This document shows positions 16,633 through 26,158 of a stretch of DNA of 64,000 nt, piece by piece (position 1 is the first letter of the stretch; every line of letters starts with the position of its first letter). Location: the NCBI GenBank assembly GCA_964567845.1, contig CAZMOG010000002.1, positions 1 to 64,000 on the forward strand. The letters are read 5' to 3'. Source of the stretch: RGIG9079 sp964567845. GTDB lineage: Bacteria; Bacteroidota; Bacteroidia; Bacteroidales; Marinifilaceae. Position numbers and translations under genes: made by a program. The notes under the pieces were generated by a model that saw nothing but the letters and a program-made list of their open reading frames with translations, searched no databases and was not told where the DNA came from.

Positions 16633-18708
16633 ATGACGAACACCACAAAAAAACGAACTTTCAATATAACGCTACGCATTGCAATTATTGCACTCGTATG
16701 TGCCGCAATAGTGTTCGTCATGCCTAAAGTCGGAACATTTCAATATGAATATCAGACAGGTATGCCATGGCGTTACGAAACGCTTAATTCTCCCTTCGAT
16801 TTCCCCATATACAAAACAGAGAACGAAGTAAACGAATCCGTACAGAGCAATCTGAAGAACCACATACCAATCTTTAACAGAGATTCCGACATAGCCGACA
16901 GACAAATTCGCAACATTACGGAGCGCATCAAAGAGACTATCGGTGACTCTACCGAAGCATACAATGCTATAATCCGGGCTTTGCCTTCCCTTTATTCGGT
17001 TGGAATTGTTCAGCTTCCGGAATTGATGCAAGATAATCCTCCAACGCGAATAAAAATTGTTGAAAATAATTTTGGTCGCGAGGTTGAACTTAAAGAGTTG
17101 TTCACTCTGCGGGAAGCATATATCCATTTAGGCGAAATTTTCACACAGAGTGGCATTTCGTTGGCAGACCAGGATAAACTGAAAAGAGCATCGCTTAATG
17201 AATTGCTGCAGGCCGACATTGAATTCGACAACGCAAAGAACCAGACCGAACTGGACAAAATCCAGAATAATGTAAACCTTACAAAGGGCATGGTGCGTCG
17301 TGGAGAACAGATTATTGCCAAACGTGAAATAATTACAAATGAAAAGGAACAAATTCTGAATTCATTAAAAACTGCCTATAGCACAAATACCTGGGCAACT
17401 GCATACAGCAATAAGATTATCATTGGACAAATTCTTCTTGTGCTTCTTGCCTTAATGGTATACTCTATTTTCTTCTTCTATTCAAAAAGAGTGATTCTAA
17501 GAAATAACCGCAGTTTTGTTTTCCTATACTCCATGTTACTTGCAATGGTCATGTCGGGAGCATTGGCATATCATGAAGACCTTAACTTCTACGCTATTCC
17601 GGTTCTCTTCTTTGTCATTGTTGTAAATATTCTCATAGGAAGCCGCTCCGCACTATATCTGCTGATAAGTGCTACAATTATTCTGTCATGTTTCGCTCCG
17701 GACAGAGTCGAGTACACATTCATGCAGTTGATTGCCGGAATAGTGGGAATATTCACCCTATCATCACTGCAACGGCGCGGACAACTTTTCTTAGCAACAC
17801 TATTCATATATCTGACATACGCTGCAACATTTATTGCCTTAACACTCATGAAACAGGGAACTGTTCAGGTAACCCACTTAAATACAATGCTGTGGCTATT
17901 GGTAAACTGTCTGCTTCTTACATTGGCATATCCGGTTATCTACCTATTCGAAAGAATCTTTGGATTTACATCGGAAACTACGCTTATTGAGTTATCAAAT
18001 CCTCACCATCCGGCCCTACGAGAATTAACCAAAAAGGCTCCCGGAACTTTCCAGCATTCACTAATGGTCGCAAATATGGCCGAGGAGGCGATTGACAGAA
18101 TTGGAGGCAATGTTCTTCTAACACGAACAGGCGCCATGTACCATGACATTGGCAAGAGTGAAACTCCTTTCTTGTTTATAGAGAATCAATCGGGAGGTGT
18201 GAATCCACATAAATCAATGGAATTTGACCAAAGCGCCCAAAAGATAATAAACCATGTCGAGGCAGGAATTGAGCTTGCCAAGAAATATAATCTTCCTGCG
18301 GTAATAGTTGATTTTATCAAAACCCACCACGGAAAGAGCAAGGTTAAATACTTCTACAACTCCTATCGGAATAAATTTCCCGACAAAGAGGTTGATGAGG
18401 AACTATTTACATACAAAGGTCCCGATCCTGTAAGTAAAGAGTGTAGTGTTGTAATGATGGCCGATGCTGTTGAGGCTATTGTTCGTTCATTAAATGACAA
18501 GAGCGAGGAGAATATCGCAGCTACAATCAGCAACACTATCGACACACAAATTGCAGACGGACGCTATGAGAATTCCAATATCACATTCAAGGATATTGCA
18601 ATAATAAAAGAAGCTTTCCTTGAGGTATTGGCAAGTATTTATCACTCTCGGGTTGCATACCCAAAATTGAGAGTCCCGGAAAAAGAGAAAAAAAATAGTC
18701 AAGTATAA
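16633..18708 (+). CDS. 7TM-HD (HDIG) membrane phosphodiesterase, PgpH-like
   Basis: A 691-residue membrane protein of the PgpH type, whose characterised members hydrolyse cyclic di-AMP. N-terminal TM at about 13-30, then an extracytoplasmic helical domain (about 35-260). About seven TM helices follow (about 270-445), then a cytoplasmic HD domain. The HDIG domain shows QHSLMVANM, YHDIGKSE (His504-Asp505), NPHKS, IINHVEAG and KTHHGKSKV, consistent with the metal-binding His/Asp set. It heads an operon with a LacI-type regulator and a GldA/GldFG-like ABC system, with gaps of 14, 15 and 4 bases. The c-di-AMP substrate is inferred from the family. Confidence 0.85.
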   Translation: MTNTTKKRTFNITLRIAIIALVCAAIVFVMPKVGTFQYEYQTGMPWRYETLNSPFDFPIYKTENEVNESVQSNLKNHIPIFNRDSDIADRQIRNITERIKETIGDSTEAYNAIIRALPSLYSVGIVQLPELMQDNPPTRIKIVENNFGREVELKELFTLREAYIHLGEIFTQSGISLADQDKLKRASLNELLQADIEFDNAKNQTELDKIQNNVNLTKGMVRRGEQIIAKREIITNEKEQILNSLKTAYSTNTWATAYSNKIIIGQILLVLLALMVYSIFFFYSKRVILRNNRSFVFLYSMLLAMVMSGALAYHEDLNFYAIPVLFFVIVVNILIGSRSALYLLISATIILSCFAPDRVEYTFMQLIAGIVGIFTLSSLQRRGQLFLATLFIYLTYAATFIALTLMKQGTVQVTHLNTMLWLLVNCLLLTLAYPVIYLFERIFGFTSETTLIELSNPHHPALRELTKKAPGTFQHSLMVANMAEEAIDRIGGNVLLTRTGAMYHDIGKSETPFLFIENQSGGVNPHKSMEFDQSAQKIINHVEAGIELAKKYNLPAVIVDFIKTHHGKSKVKYFYNSYRNKFPDKEVDEELFTYKGPDPVSKECSVVMMADAVEAIVRSLNDKSEENIAATISNTIDTQIADGRYENSNITFKDIAIIKEAFLEVLASIYHSRVAYPKLRVPEKEKKNSQV

Positions 18709-18722
18709 AACACAACAAGGCA

Positions 18723-19748
18723 ATGACACAAAAAACCATAACAATCAAAGATCTTGCAGAGCAGCTGAACATTTCAGTCTCAACAGTATCAAGGGCACTA
18801 AAAGACAACCCTGAAATCAGTCAAGCAACAAGAAGACAAGTTCAAGAGTTGGCAAAACAGCTTGGATATCGTCCGAATCCTATTGCTGTTGCACTAAAAA
18901 CACACAGAAGTTATACTATTGGAATTATTGTTCCACAAATAGTAAACTCTTTCTTCGCCTCGGTGGTAAGAGCTATTGAAGAGGTGGCAGAGAGTTATGG
19001 CTATAATGTACTTGTAAGTTCTTCGAACGAACATATTGAAAAGGAGAAAAAGAATGTCAATGTCTTTATGGGTATTCGCGTAGATGGAATCATTATATCA
19101 TTGGCTCGCGAAACCACTAATTTTGATCACATCAAAGCAATTCAGGCATCGAACACGCCTCTTGTTTTGTTCGACAGAACAACTACCGACATCGAGGCTG
19201 CAAGAGTTGTTGCCAACGATGCTGATGCGGCATTCAAGATTGTTCAACACCTAATTGATGGTGGCGCGAAGAGTATTGCTCTTATTACCGGCCCCGAGCA
19301 CTTATCTATCGGACGCAACAGAATGAAGGGATATTTAAGAGCCATGACCAACAATAATCTTGACATTCGCCAAGATTACATTCTTCGTTGCAAAGACTTT
19401 ACCGTCGAGGCCGCCTACGATGCAACTATACAACTACTTGAAAGCGGTCAGTGTCCAGATGCATTCTTCGGCATCAATGATGAAATGGTCATTGGCGCAA
19501 TGAAAGCCTTGAAAGAGAAAAATATTCGTATCCCCGACGATGTTACCCTCTTCGGTTTCTCAAACTCTAAGCGTTCACGCTACATGAGTCCGACAATAAG
19601 CACCATTGACCAGTTCCCTCACGAAGTTGGAACAAAGGCTGCTGAGTTGCTTTTCGAGCAGATTCTTGCCCCCAAATACGCCAAGATTCGTGAAGAGGTT
19701 GTAAACTGCGAACTGCTGATTCGTGAATCTTCAGAGAAAAAGAAATGA
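18723..19748 (+). CDS. LacI-family transcriptional regulator
   Basis: DNA-binding regulator of 341 residues. The N-terminal helix-turn-helix is TIKDLAEQLNISVSTVSRAL (residues 7-26). The hinge helix region PNPIAVALKTHRS is the part that in LacI/PurR proteins opens the minor groove at a central CG step. The rest is a periplasmic-binding-protein-like sensor (YTIGIIVPQIVNSFFASV to FGFSNSKRSRYMSPTISTID). The last part matches the family's GFDNxxxxxxxxPxLTTxxQ region. The ligand is unknown. Two identical LacI-type operator sequences exist in this window, at 44601 and 51242; binding by this protein is a hypothesis. It is encoded in the middle of an operon, not next to sugar genes. Confidence 0.9.
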   Translation: MTQKTITIKDLAEQLNISVSTVSRALKDNPEISQATRRQVQELAKQLGYRPNPIAVALKTHRSYTIGIIVPQIVNSFFASVVRAIEEVAESYGYNVLVSSSNEHIEKEKKNVNVFMGIRVDGIIISLARETTNFDHIKAIQASNTPLVLFDRTTTDIEAARVVANDADAAFKIVQHLIDGGAKSIALITGPEHLSIGRNRMKGYLRAMTNNNLDIRQDYILRCKDFTVEAAYDATIQLLESGQCPDAFFGINDEMVIGAMKALKEKNIRIPDDVTLFGFSNSKRSRYMSPTISTIDQFPHEVGTKAAELLFEQILAPKYAKIREEVVNCELLIRESSEKKK

Positions 19749-19763
19749 GATTAGCAAAATAGG

Positions 19764-20693
19764 ATGCAGGCAGACATTCAGATCAAAAATATCAGGAAGA
19801 ATTCGAAAGAACTATCGAATATCAATAATATCAATCTCGACATTCGTTCTGGCGAGATTATTGGAGTTATTGGCCCCGACGGTTCAGGAAAAACCCTGTT
19901 AATGCATCTGCTTACTGCCTGTAACACTCCGGATAGTGGAACTATACTATTCAACTCAAAGAATATCTATAATAATATAGAAGAGTACAAACAAAACATT
20001 GGATATCTGCCCAAAAGTAATCCTCTGTTTGAAAATATGACCGTAACTGGGTTTCTAAAATTCATGGCACAGTTATGCAAGGTTCCATCGTACATTCTGC
20101 CTACAAGAATAATTGACACCATCCGGGAATGTAAACTGGATTCTGTAAAGAATTCTATTATCAACACCCTCTCAAAGGGGGCCAAACGTCGTGTGGGCAT
20201 TGCTCAGACAATCGTACACAACCCTTCATTTCTACTGCTGGACCAGCCTACGGCAGAGTTGGATCCAAATCAGGTGCGTGCCATTCGAGAGCTTATCAAG
20301 GAGCAATGTAAAGAACGCACAGCCATAATATACTCACAATCTCTCGACGATATTATTGAACTTTGCTCAAGAATCATATATATCAAGGAGGGCGAGATTG
20401 TTGCAGATCTAAACCTTAAAGAGTTATTGGAGCACAGTGAAGAGAATGTCATTATAAAGACTAAAATTCTCCCTGCCTCTCAACACAAAGTAGCAGAAGA
20501 GATTCTATTGCTTGACAATATAGAAAAAGCCGAGGTTTATGGGAATTATATATATATTCATTGTAAAAAAGATACGAAAATAGAGGAGCAACTATTTCAC
20601 CTATGCCATATAAACGGGTGGTACATTAAATGTCTGGCACCAATTGAGATTACCATTGAGGAATTATTGAAACGACAACTAATACAAGGATAA
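19764..20693 (+). CDS. ABC transporter ATP-binding protein, GldA-like
   Basis: ATPase subunit of an ABC exporter. Walker A GPDGSGKT at residues 37-44, Q-loop near NIGYLPKSNPL, signature LSKGAKRRVGIAQ, and Walker B FLLLDQPTAELDP. About 309 residues, including a roughly 80-residue C-terminal extension as in GldA-type ATPases. It lies 4 bases before the permease gene. GldA works with GldF and GldG in gliding flavobacteria, but homologous operons are widespread in non-gliding Bacteroidales, where the cargo is unknown. I therefore do not infer motility. Confidence 0.88.
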   Translation: MQADIQIKNIRKNSKELSNINNINLDIRSGEIIGVIGPDGSGKTLLMHLLTACNTPDSGTILFNSKNIYNNIEEYKQNIGYLPKSNPLFENMTVTGFLKFMAQLCKVPSYILPTRIIDTIRECKLDSVKNSIINTLSKGAKRRVGIAQTIVHNPSFLLLDQPTAELDPNQVRAIRELIKEQCKERTAIIYSQSLDDIIELCSRIIYIKEGEIVADLNLKELLEHSEENVIIKTKILPASQHKVAEEILLLDNIEKAEVYGNYIYIHCKKDTKIEEQLFHLCHINGWYIKCLAPIEITIEELLKRQLIQG

Positions 20694-20697
20694 AGGT

Positions 20698-22896
20698 ATG
20701 GGTATAGGATTTCTACTGAAACACGAATTGGCTCAGTTCCTGAAGAACTGGACCCTCTTTATCTCTATGTTTATATGTTTTAGCATTTCAGGCTTCATTA
20801 TTTGGTACGCTCCATACAATATTATAGAATCCGGCTATGCATCAATGAACATTCTGTTCAGTGTGTTCTATTGGTTGCTTATGATCTTCATACCGGCTAT
20901 AGCCATGGGAAAAATCAGCGACGAAAAGAGCTCCGGACTCTTGGAACTGATTACAAGCAAACCCATTGCACTTAGAAGAATTGTTATTGCCAAATGGCTT
21001 GCTACATTTATTATTACACTACTAACCATCTCTTTGACCATTCCATATTGCATTACCATTGCACAACTCGGAAACTTGGACTGGGGAGTAACAATGAGTG
21101 GATACTTTGCGCTAATATTACATAGTGCCTTAGTTATATCGATAAGTTTATTCACATCGGCAAAAGCCAAGAATTCATTTAATGCGTTATTCTACACATG
21201 GATAATTTTGGCAATCATCTTAGGCATTCCACAATCGCTTCTGCTATTCAACATGAATAGTGGCATAGAGATGACTATTATAAGGTATTCTCTAAGCGAA
21301 TACTTTAAAAGTATGAGCCAAGGCATGATGTATGTGCATGGAACAACCTTATACATTTGCATTTCAGCCATATTTACCATACTTACAGGTCACTCCCTAA
21401 CTCAGACATTCAGAAGTAAAAGAGCCACTATAATACGGTACTCTGTCATAGCGATCCTTTTATCGCTTGTCGCTGTAACATTTTTTTCGCCGGTAAGAAT
21501 TGATTTCTCGCTTTCAAATAAATTTTCACTTAGCCCCATTACAGTTGAGACAATAAAAAAGAATACAGAGCCGGTAACCATCAACATATATTACTCAGAT
21601 AATCTTCCAGCTGAATCCACACGATACAGTCGTGAGTTGTTTATGCTTTTAAGGTCATTCCGTTCAGAGAGCAAGGCCCCGTTCACAATCAAAGCTAACA
21701 AGGTAAACTCGAAAGAGGTTGAAACCTACGCAAAGTTAGAGGGGATAGCTCCAATAATAAGCGAGGCCGATAATACCAACAACACTGAGGATATATTTTT
21801 CGGAGCAATAATCAATGTAGGAGATAAGAATAAAACGGTTATCAGCCATCTTACACCCCAAGTTCCTATTGAATACGAGATTACACGTACAATCCACCAA
21901 ACAACAATAGAGAAATTACCAATAATAGGCTTTGCGTTCGGACACAACGAAACCCTACCAACGCAAATGGGCATGTTTACCGAGGAGTTGAGAAAAAGCG
22001 CAAATATAAGAATGGTAAATATTGATTATGAGCCCTCGCTCGAAATATTCGATGCAATATGTATCATTGGAGCGCAAAAGCAATTTACATTGTCAGAGAT
22101 AAACCGATTACAAAACTACCTTGATAACGGTGGACGCCTGTTTATTGCCCTTCGTCACGCTATTGGCAGAATAAATAATTTTCAATCAACAAATTGGTTT
22201 ACCATACAAAGAACCGGATTGGAAGAGATGCTGGAGTACATGGGGCTAAAGGTAAACTATAACTTTGTTATAGATAACAATTGCAGTACGCTTACCATGG
22301 AGCAGGAGATTGGCAAATCCTCGACACATAGAAATATAAAATTTCCATACTTCCCTATAATCACTCACTTTGGCAACCACATAATAACCAATGGTTTGAA
22401 CTCTATCATGTTACCGTTTGCAAGTAGCATTGAGCAGGTAAAGACACCAACCACCTACGTTTATAAGTCACTTGCAAAAACATCTTCAAATGCCGGCATT
22501 AAAACACCACCTATTGCATATCAGGTTCAGACACGCTGGGGCATTCAAGATTTTAATAAACGGGATGTCGATATTGCAGCTCTTCTTCAGAATGAGAGTA
22601 GCGGAGGTGCAGTTATCGTAATCACAAATGCAGCATTTATAAATGACGAGGTTGTTAAGATTTTTGGGAACGACAATATCAATTTTGCCGTCAATTCCAT
22701 TGAATGGCTTACCGACAACACAGGGCTGATTGAATTAAGAAATAAATATAATTCATTCCCTACCATTAACCAAACAAATGCGAAAACAACAAAGGGAATA
22801 AAAGCTCTAAACACTCTTACTCCCCTTATTATAATTTTGCTAATCTTTGGAGGCGCCTACATTACATTACATTCCCTCCCTAAAAAGGTATTCTAA
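20698..22896 (+). CDS. ABC permease fused to a GldG-like extracytoplasmic domain
   Basis: A 732-residue fusion. Residues 1-235 form a six-helix ABC-2-type permease (GldF-like; FLKNWTLFISMFICF, KISDEKSSGLLELI). Another TM follows near 245-265. A large GldG-like domain (about 270-700) begins FSLSNKFSLSPITVETIKK and contains ITRTIHQTT and GFAFGHNE. The C-terminal TM is at about 708-728. In flavobacteria gldF and gldG are separate genes; a single chain is common in Bacteroidales. It partners the ATPase directly upstream. Its stop overlaps the dapA stop on the other strand by 2 bases (22893-22896), so the operons converge with no spacer. Confidence 0.82.
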   Translation: MGIGFLLKHELAQFLKNWTLFISMFICFSISGFIIWYAPYNIIESGYASMNILFSVFYWLLMIFIPAIAMGKISDEKSSGLLELITSKPIALRRIVIAKWLATFIITLLTISLTIPYCITIAQLGNLDWGVTMSGYFALILHSALVISISLFTSAKAKNSFNALFYTWIILAIILGIPQSLLLFNMNSGIEMTIIRYSLSEYFKSMSQGMMYVHGTTLYICISAIFTILTGHSLTQTFRSKRATIIRYSVIAILLSLVAVTFFSPVRIDFSLSNKFSLSPITVETIKKNTEPVTINIYYSDNLPAESTRYSRELFMLLRSFRSESKAPFTIKANKVNSKEVETYAKLEGIAPIISEADNTNNTEDIFFGAIINVGDKNKTVISHLTPQVPIEYEITRTIHQTTIEKLPIIGFAFGHNETLPTQMGMFTEELRKSANIRMVNIDYEPSLEIFDAICIIGAQKQFTLSEINRLQNYLDNGGRLFIALRHAIGRINNFQSTNWFTIQRTGLEEMLEYMGLKVNYNFVIDNNCSTLTMEQEIGKSSTHRNIKFPYFPIITHFGNHIITNGLNSIMLPFASSIEQVKTPTTYVYKSLAKTSSNAGIKTPPIAYQVQTRWGIQDFNKRDVDIAALLQNESSGGAVIVITNAAFINDEVVKIFGNDNINFAVNSIEWLTDNTGLIELRNKYNSFPTINQTNAKTTKGIKALNTLTPLIIILLIFGGAYITLHSLPKKVF

Positions 22897-23783
22897 GCCA
22901 ACTCTTGGACTATCTTACATATTTTATCGTTAAGTATCTCTGAAACATTTACTAACGGTAATCTAAGAGTATCTGTTGCTATAACACCTGCAGCTTTTAG
23001 GGCAGATTTGATTCCTGCCGGATTACCCTCAGCAAAAAGAGCATCGCAATAATCAGCCAATGCAACATGCAACTTTGCAGCCTGGACTACATTATTCTCC
23101 TTAATCAATGTAAGCATCTTTGCATAATAATTCGGATATAAATTACTTGCGACAGAAATAACTCCATCGAATCCCATTGCAACCAGCGGCATTACCAAAC
23201 CATCTTCGCCCGAAAGAATTGAGAAATCTTTGCGCTCTATCTTCAATAGCTCGGTTGCCTGACGCATTAATCCTGATGCCTCTTTCACTGCAACAATATT
23301 CGGACACTCATTTGCCAATTTTATAACAGTTGTGGCTGCCATATTCACACTGGTTCTACCAGGAACATTATATAACACCACCGGTAGAGGCGAGGCTTGA
23401 GAGATTGCCTTATAATGCTCATAAATACCTTGTTGCGAAGGCTTGTTATAGTATGGCACTACCGACAATATACCCTGACAATATTTAATATACGGTAAGG
23501 TCTTTAACTCATTTACGACAGTTGCAGTACAATTACCTCCAACTCCAAGCAACAAAGGCAACTTTCCTGCATTTTGTTCAACTACACTCATTACAACCAA
23601 TTCACGCTCATTGGCTGTAAGCGTAACCGCCTCTGCCGTTGTTCCCAAAACAGTAATAAAATCTGCGCCTTTCTCTGTTATATGTCGCACTAAGTTCTTT
23701 AAACTATTAACATCAACATTCCCATCGGTATCAAATGGAGTTACTATTGCAACACCTACACCTTGAAATAACTTCTTATCCAT
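22893..23783 (-). CDS. dapA: 4-hydroxy-tetrahydrodipicolinate synthase
   Basis: Condenses pyruvate with aspartate semialdehyde in lysine/diaminopimelate synthesis. The Schiff-base lysine is Lys167 in IVAVKEAS and the catalytic Tyr138 is in VVLYNVPGRT. The GTTAEAVTLT stretch (residues 48-56) is the family's GTTGE motif with Ala in place of the usual Gly. 296 residues is standard. It starts inside the preceding uncharacterised gene (8-base overlap of the ATGnnTAA type) and is presumably translated by coupling. Confidence 0.95.
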   Translation of the reverse strand: MDKKLFQGVGVAIVTPFDTDGNVDVNSLKNLVRHITEKGADFITVLGTTAEAVTLTANERELVVMSVVEQNAGKLPLLLGVGGNCTATVVNELKTLPYIKYCQGILSVVPYYNKPSQQGIYEHYKAISQASPLPVVLYNVPGRTSVNMAATTVIKLANECPNIVAVKEASGLMRQATELLKIERKDFSILSGEDGLVMPLVAMGFDGVISVASNLYPNYYAKMLTLIKENNVVQAAKLHVALADYCDALFAEGNPAGIKSALKAAGVIATDTLRLPLVNVSEILNDKICKIVQELA

Positions 23784-24300
23784 CTCTTTTGGTACTCAAA
23801 TTTTCAAACAACACCTTTATACTATTCACAAATTCACATCTATCCTCAACATCCTTTACTGTTATATCTGCAGAAAAGGAACCTAAACTTCTCCACGATA
23901 TTTTACACTTAGCTCTCGATTCCAATAACAACAACTCTGCCAACTCTGAGTTATCATTCGATAAATCGATCAACCAATCGAAAGGGGTATCCAATAACTC
24001 TACTGCTCTATCCGCTCCTCGATATCCACTCTTACGCAGATTACTCTTCATTATCATTGCAGCATTGGTATCGGATGGAGCAAAGGTGCCTGTACTTACA
24101 TGCCACAGCTCCACAAACTCGACATTGGGGAAGGCATTCTTTAGAGCTTCAGCATACTCATCCCTGTCCCATCGCGTTGAACGGAACAGTAAAGCACGTT
24201 TCGCATGGCTTGGCAATATAAACTGTTTGGTTCTTTTGCGTTCAACCAACACTCTTTTGTGTTTTTTTAGCTTAGCTTTATACAACAATCTCCTAAACAT
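23776..24300 (-). CDS. Uncharacterised Bacteroidales protein upstream of dapA (possibly DUF6913)
   Basis: A 174-residue soluble protein with a very basic start (MFRRLLYKAKLKKHKRVLVERK). The core alternates strands and helices: ALLFRSTRWDRDEYAEALKN, VEFVELWHV, FDWLIDLSNDNSELAELLLL. The FDWLIDLS and CKISWRS phrases recall a conserved Bacteroidales family encoded beside dapA, which I believe is DUF6913, but I cannot verify this. Function is unknown. It overlaps dapA by 8 bases, so the two are one transcription unit. A minus-strand TAATTTTG at 24305-24312 would place transcription start at the ATG itself, suggesting a nearly leaderless mRNA. Confidence 0.7.
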   Translation of the reverse strand: MFRRLLYKAKLKKHKRVLVERKRTKQFILPSHAKRALLFRSTRWDRDEYAEALKNAFPNVEFVELWHVSTGTFAPSDTNAAMIMKSNLRKSGYRGADRAVELLDTPFDWLIDLSNDNSELAELLLLESRAKCKISWRSLGSFSADITVKDVEDRCEFVNSIKVLFENLSTKRDG

Positions 24301-24350
24301 GCCGCAAAATTAACTATTTTCCCTTTGAGATAAAAAAAAAGCCCAAATTA

Positions 24351-24382
24351 TTTGCACAACAAAAAAAAAGTTCTTACCTTTG
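24351..24382 (+). promoter_or_regulatory. tRNA promoter
   Basis: -33 TTTG (24351-24354), 20-base spacer, -7 TACCTTTG (24375-24382): a full-consensus Bacteroidota promoter ending 16 bases before tRNA-Arg. Confidence 0.8.
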
Positions 24383-24398
24383 CATTGCGAAAACAAAA

Positions 24399-24472
24399 GG
24401 ACTCGTAGCTTAATTGGATAGAGCACTTGGTTACGGCCCAAGAGGTTGGGGGTTCGACTCCCTTCGAGTTCA
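24399..24472 (+). tRNA. tRNA-Arg (anticodon ACG)
   Basis: Folds as a standard cloverleaf: acceptor GGACTCG/CGAGTTC with discriminator A, D-stem GCTT/GAGC, anticodon stem CTTGG/CCAAG with loop TTACGGC (anticodon ACG), and T-loop TTCGACT. No encoded CCA. A34 is expected to be converted to inosine to read CGU, CGC and CGA. Confidence 0.95.
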
Positions 24473-24473
24473 C

Positions 24474-24509
24474 AAAAAAGTTCCGGGTTTAAACTCGGAA
24501 CTTTTTTTT
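24474..24509 (+). terminator. Terminator-like hairpin between two tRNA genes
   Basis: AAAAAAGTTCCGGG and CTCGGAACTTTTTTTT form a long stem (12 perfect outer pairs) with a minimal loop and an 8-base T run. tRNA-Thr begins on the next base. It should stop much of the transcription from the tRNA-Arg promoter, so tRNA-Thr must be made by read-through or from an unseen start. Confidence 0.7.
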
Positions 24510-24582
24510 GCCACTTTAGCTCAGCCGGTAGAGCGTCGCATTCGTAATGCGCAGGTCGGGGGTTCAAGTCCCCCAAGTGGCT
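24510..24582 (+). tRNA. tRNA-Thr (anticodon CGT)
   Basis: Cloverleaf: acceptor GCCACTT/AAGTGGC with discriminator T, D-stem GCTC/GAGC, anticodon arm TCGCA/TGCGC with loop TTCGTAA (anticodon CGT, one T-C mismatch at pair 27-43), and T-arm GGGGG/CCCCC with loop TTCAAGT. No encoded CCA. Confidence 0.94.
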
Positions 24583-24586
24583 CTTC

Positions 24587-26158
24587 CTAATCATACTCTA
24601 AGCACAATTCATCAAGCCACATTGTTGCCCCGTCACCACCTGTAAAGAAATCTCCATATTTACTTGCAGAAGCCACTATTAGCAGATACTTTGGTGTTCT
24701 GCCCAACTCTCTGTAATCAAGTTCAAGCGTGAATGGGACATAGCCATCGGTACTTTCGGCAGAAAACATCTCGGCGTATGCAATAATGTGAGGATCCTGC
24801 TTATCGAACAACTTTCTATTTGACTTTCTTGTTCTAATCTCTACCGGTTCATCCCAATCGCCAAGAGCAATATAGATTGAACATGTATCAGGCATTCCCA
24901 ACATGTGCGATGTTTCATCGTTTACATTGTCGATAATAGCAGTTTGATACTTATAGAAACCGGTTAAACGAGTAGGAAATGCACTAAAAGGTTTTCCCAT
25001 ATCCAATATACCGTTCGTACCATCGATCTGCTTAAAATCACCTACATAAATATTTCCTGCTGCAAACTTACCTACCGCTCCGATTCCCACGAATTTAGAC
25101 ATAAGTTTTGCTCCATTTCCATCAGCTTTATTGTCCCACTTCTCTGAGTCGGCCGGCAATGTGTTACTATCTCCAAGAGTTGAACTCCCCTTGTTTCCTG
25201 TATCCCAAAAGTTATCCTCCCCCTCAATCCATGGACACCAGATCTTCTCATCTTTCCACCATGTATCAAATGTACCGTTCGGTAATTCAACTGCCTGACC
25301 GGTAACAAACTCTATAACCTCTCCATAATCCTCGCCGGCATATGCTCGACACTTATATGCAGTCTGTTCCGTCAAACCGGTAAGTTTTGCCTGGAATGTA
25401 TTTCCGCTCTGCTCAACCATACTTGGATCAAGGCTCACCCAATTATCATTACCATCATTGATACAATACTCAAAACCTCCGGTCAATCCCTCCTGACACT
25501 GTCCCTGCAACCATGCAATCTTTGCCCATGGGAAGACAGCTTTCGTCTCTACAACAATATTTGTCGTTATAACTATCAATTCCCAAGTCTCTGTTTTACC
25601 AAGATAGGAAACCTGAACTTTGGGATATTTGAATGGATCGGAAAAATCATGAATCGTTGAAATATCGGGAGTTATTACAGAACCCTCCGGCCCAAGTTTT
25701 AGCGAAGTGATATTGACCTTTTTAAGGTTTGAGCCAACAGGAACCTGCGAAACAGCTTTCTTACTATTGGGAGCTATTCTACTCTCACCTACCTGATTCT
25801 CCACTGTAAAATAGCGTTCAATATTTTGTGTTCCTATAATCTTCCAATCAAAAGTCTGGTATAGAGATAATGGTACATGACATACCGATGTCAAATCGAG
25901 TATCGAACCAACGGAAATAGGGCAATTCGCCCCTTCGGTCACACTCACGTCAGAAACCTTTACTTTGGACATAGTGGCAGTTTCGTGCATATCGATAGTA
26001 ATAGTCCGTGTTTCATTATCAATCCTCAAAGAATTCTGATTCTCAACAGCCATTCCCAATATTCGCAACTCAATATAGGGATATGGAATATTATTCTCTA
26101 CACACCCCGATAACAGAGTATAAAACGCGATAACCAATATGCCGAAAAATCTTATCAT
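24587..26158 (-). CDS. PCMD-domain lipoprotein
   Basis: A 523-residue predicted lipoprotein (signal ending LLSGC, Cys19) made of beta-sandwich-like N-terminal modules. A fibronectin-like segment (LTGLTEQTAYKCRAYAG, near 270) follows, then a C-terminal PCMD (putative carbohydrate metabolism) domain from about 295. That domain shares VGIGAVGKFAAGN and KYGDFFTGGDGATMWLDEL with the DUF4493-PCMD protein at 27820-30042 (VGLGAIGKFAAGN, KYGDYFTGGEGST), so the two are paralogues. ATG 26158 overlaps the upstream stop by 1 base (TGATG) and is preferred to GTG 26161. It is last in the six-gene surface operon. Carbohydrate or matrix binding is a family-level guess. Confidence 0.78.
   Translation of the reverse strand: MIRFFGILVIAFYTLLSGCVENNIPYPYIELRILGMAVENQNSLRIDNETRTITIDMHETATMSKVKVSDVSVTEGANCPISVGSILDLTSVCHVPLSLYQTFDWKIIGTQNIERYFTVENQVGESRIAPNSKKAVSQVPVGSNLKKVNITSLKLGPEGSVITPDISTIHDFSDPFKYPKVQVSYLGKTETWELIVITTNIVVETKAVFPWAKIAWLQGQCQEGLTGGFEYCINDGNDNWVSLDPSMVEQSGNTFQAKLTGLTEQTAYKCRAYAGEDYGEVIEFVTGQAVELPNGTFDTWWKDEKIWCPWIEGEDNFWDTGNKGSSTLGDSNTLPADSEKWDNKADGNGAKLMSKFVGIGAVGKFAAGNIYVGDFKQIDGTNGILDMGKPFSAFPTRLTGFYKYQTAIIDNVNDETSHMLGMPDTCSIYIALGDWDEPVEIRTRKSNRKLFDKQDPHIIAYAEMFSAESTDGYVPFTLELDYRELGRTPKYLLIVASASKYGDFFTGGDGATMWLDELCLEYD

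Noticed and set aside
19764..22896. Evidence for gliding motility from GldA/GldF/GldG-like genes
   Set aside because: These ABC genes are common in non-gliding Bacteroidales, and no gldK-N or spr genes are present here.
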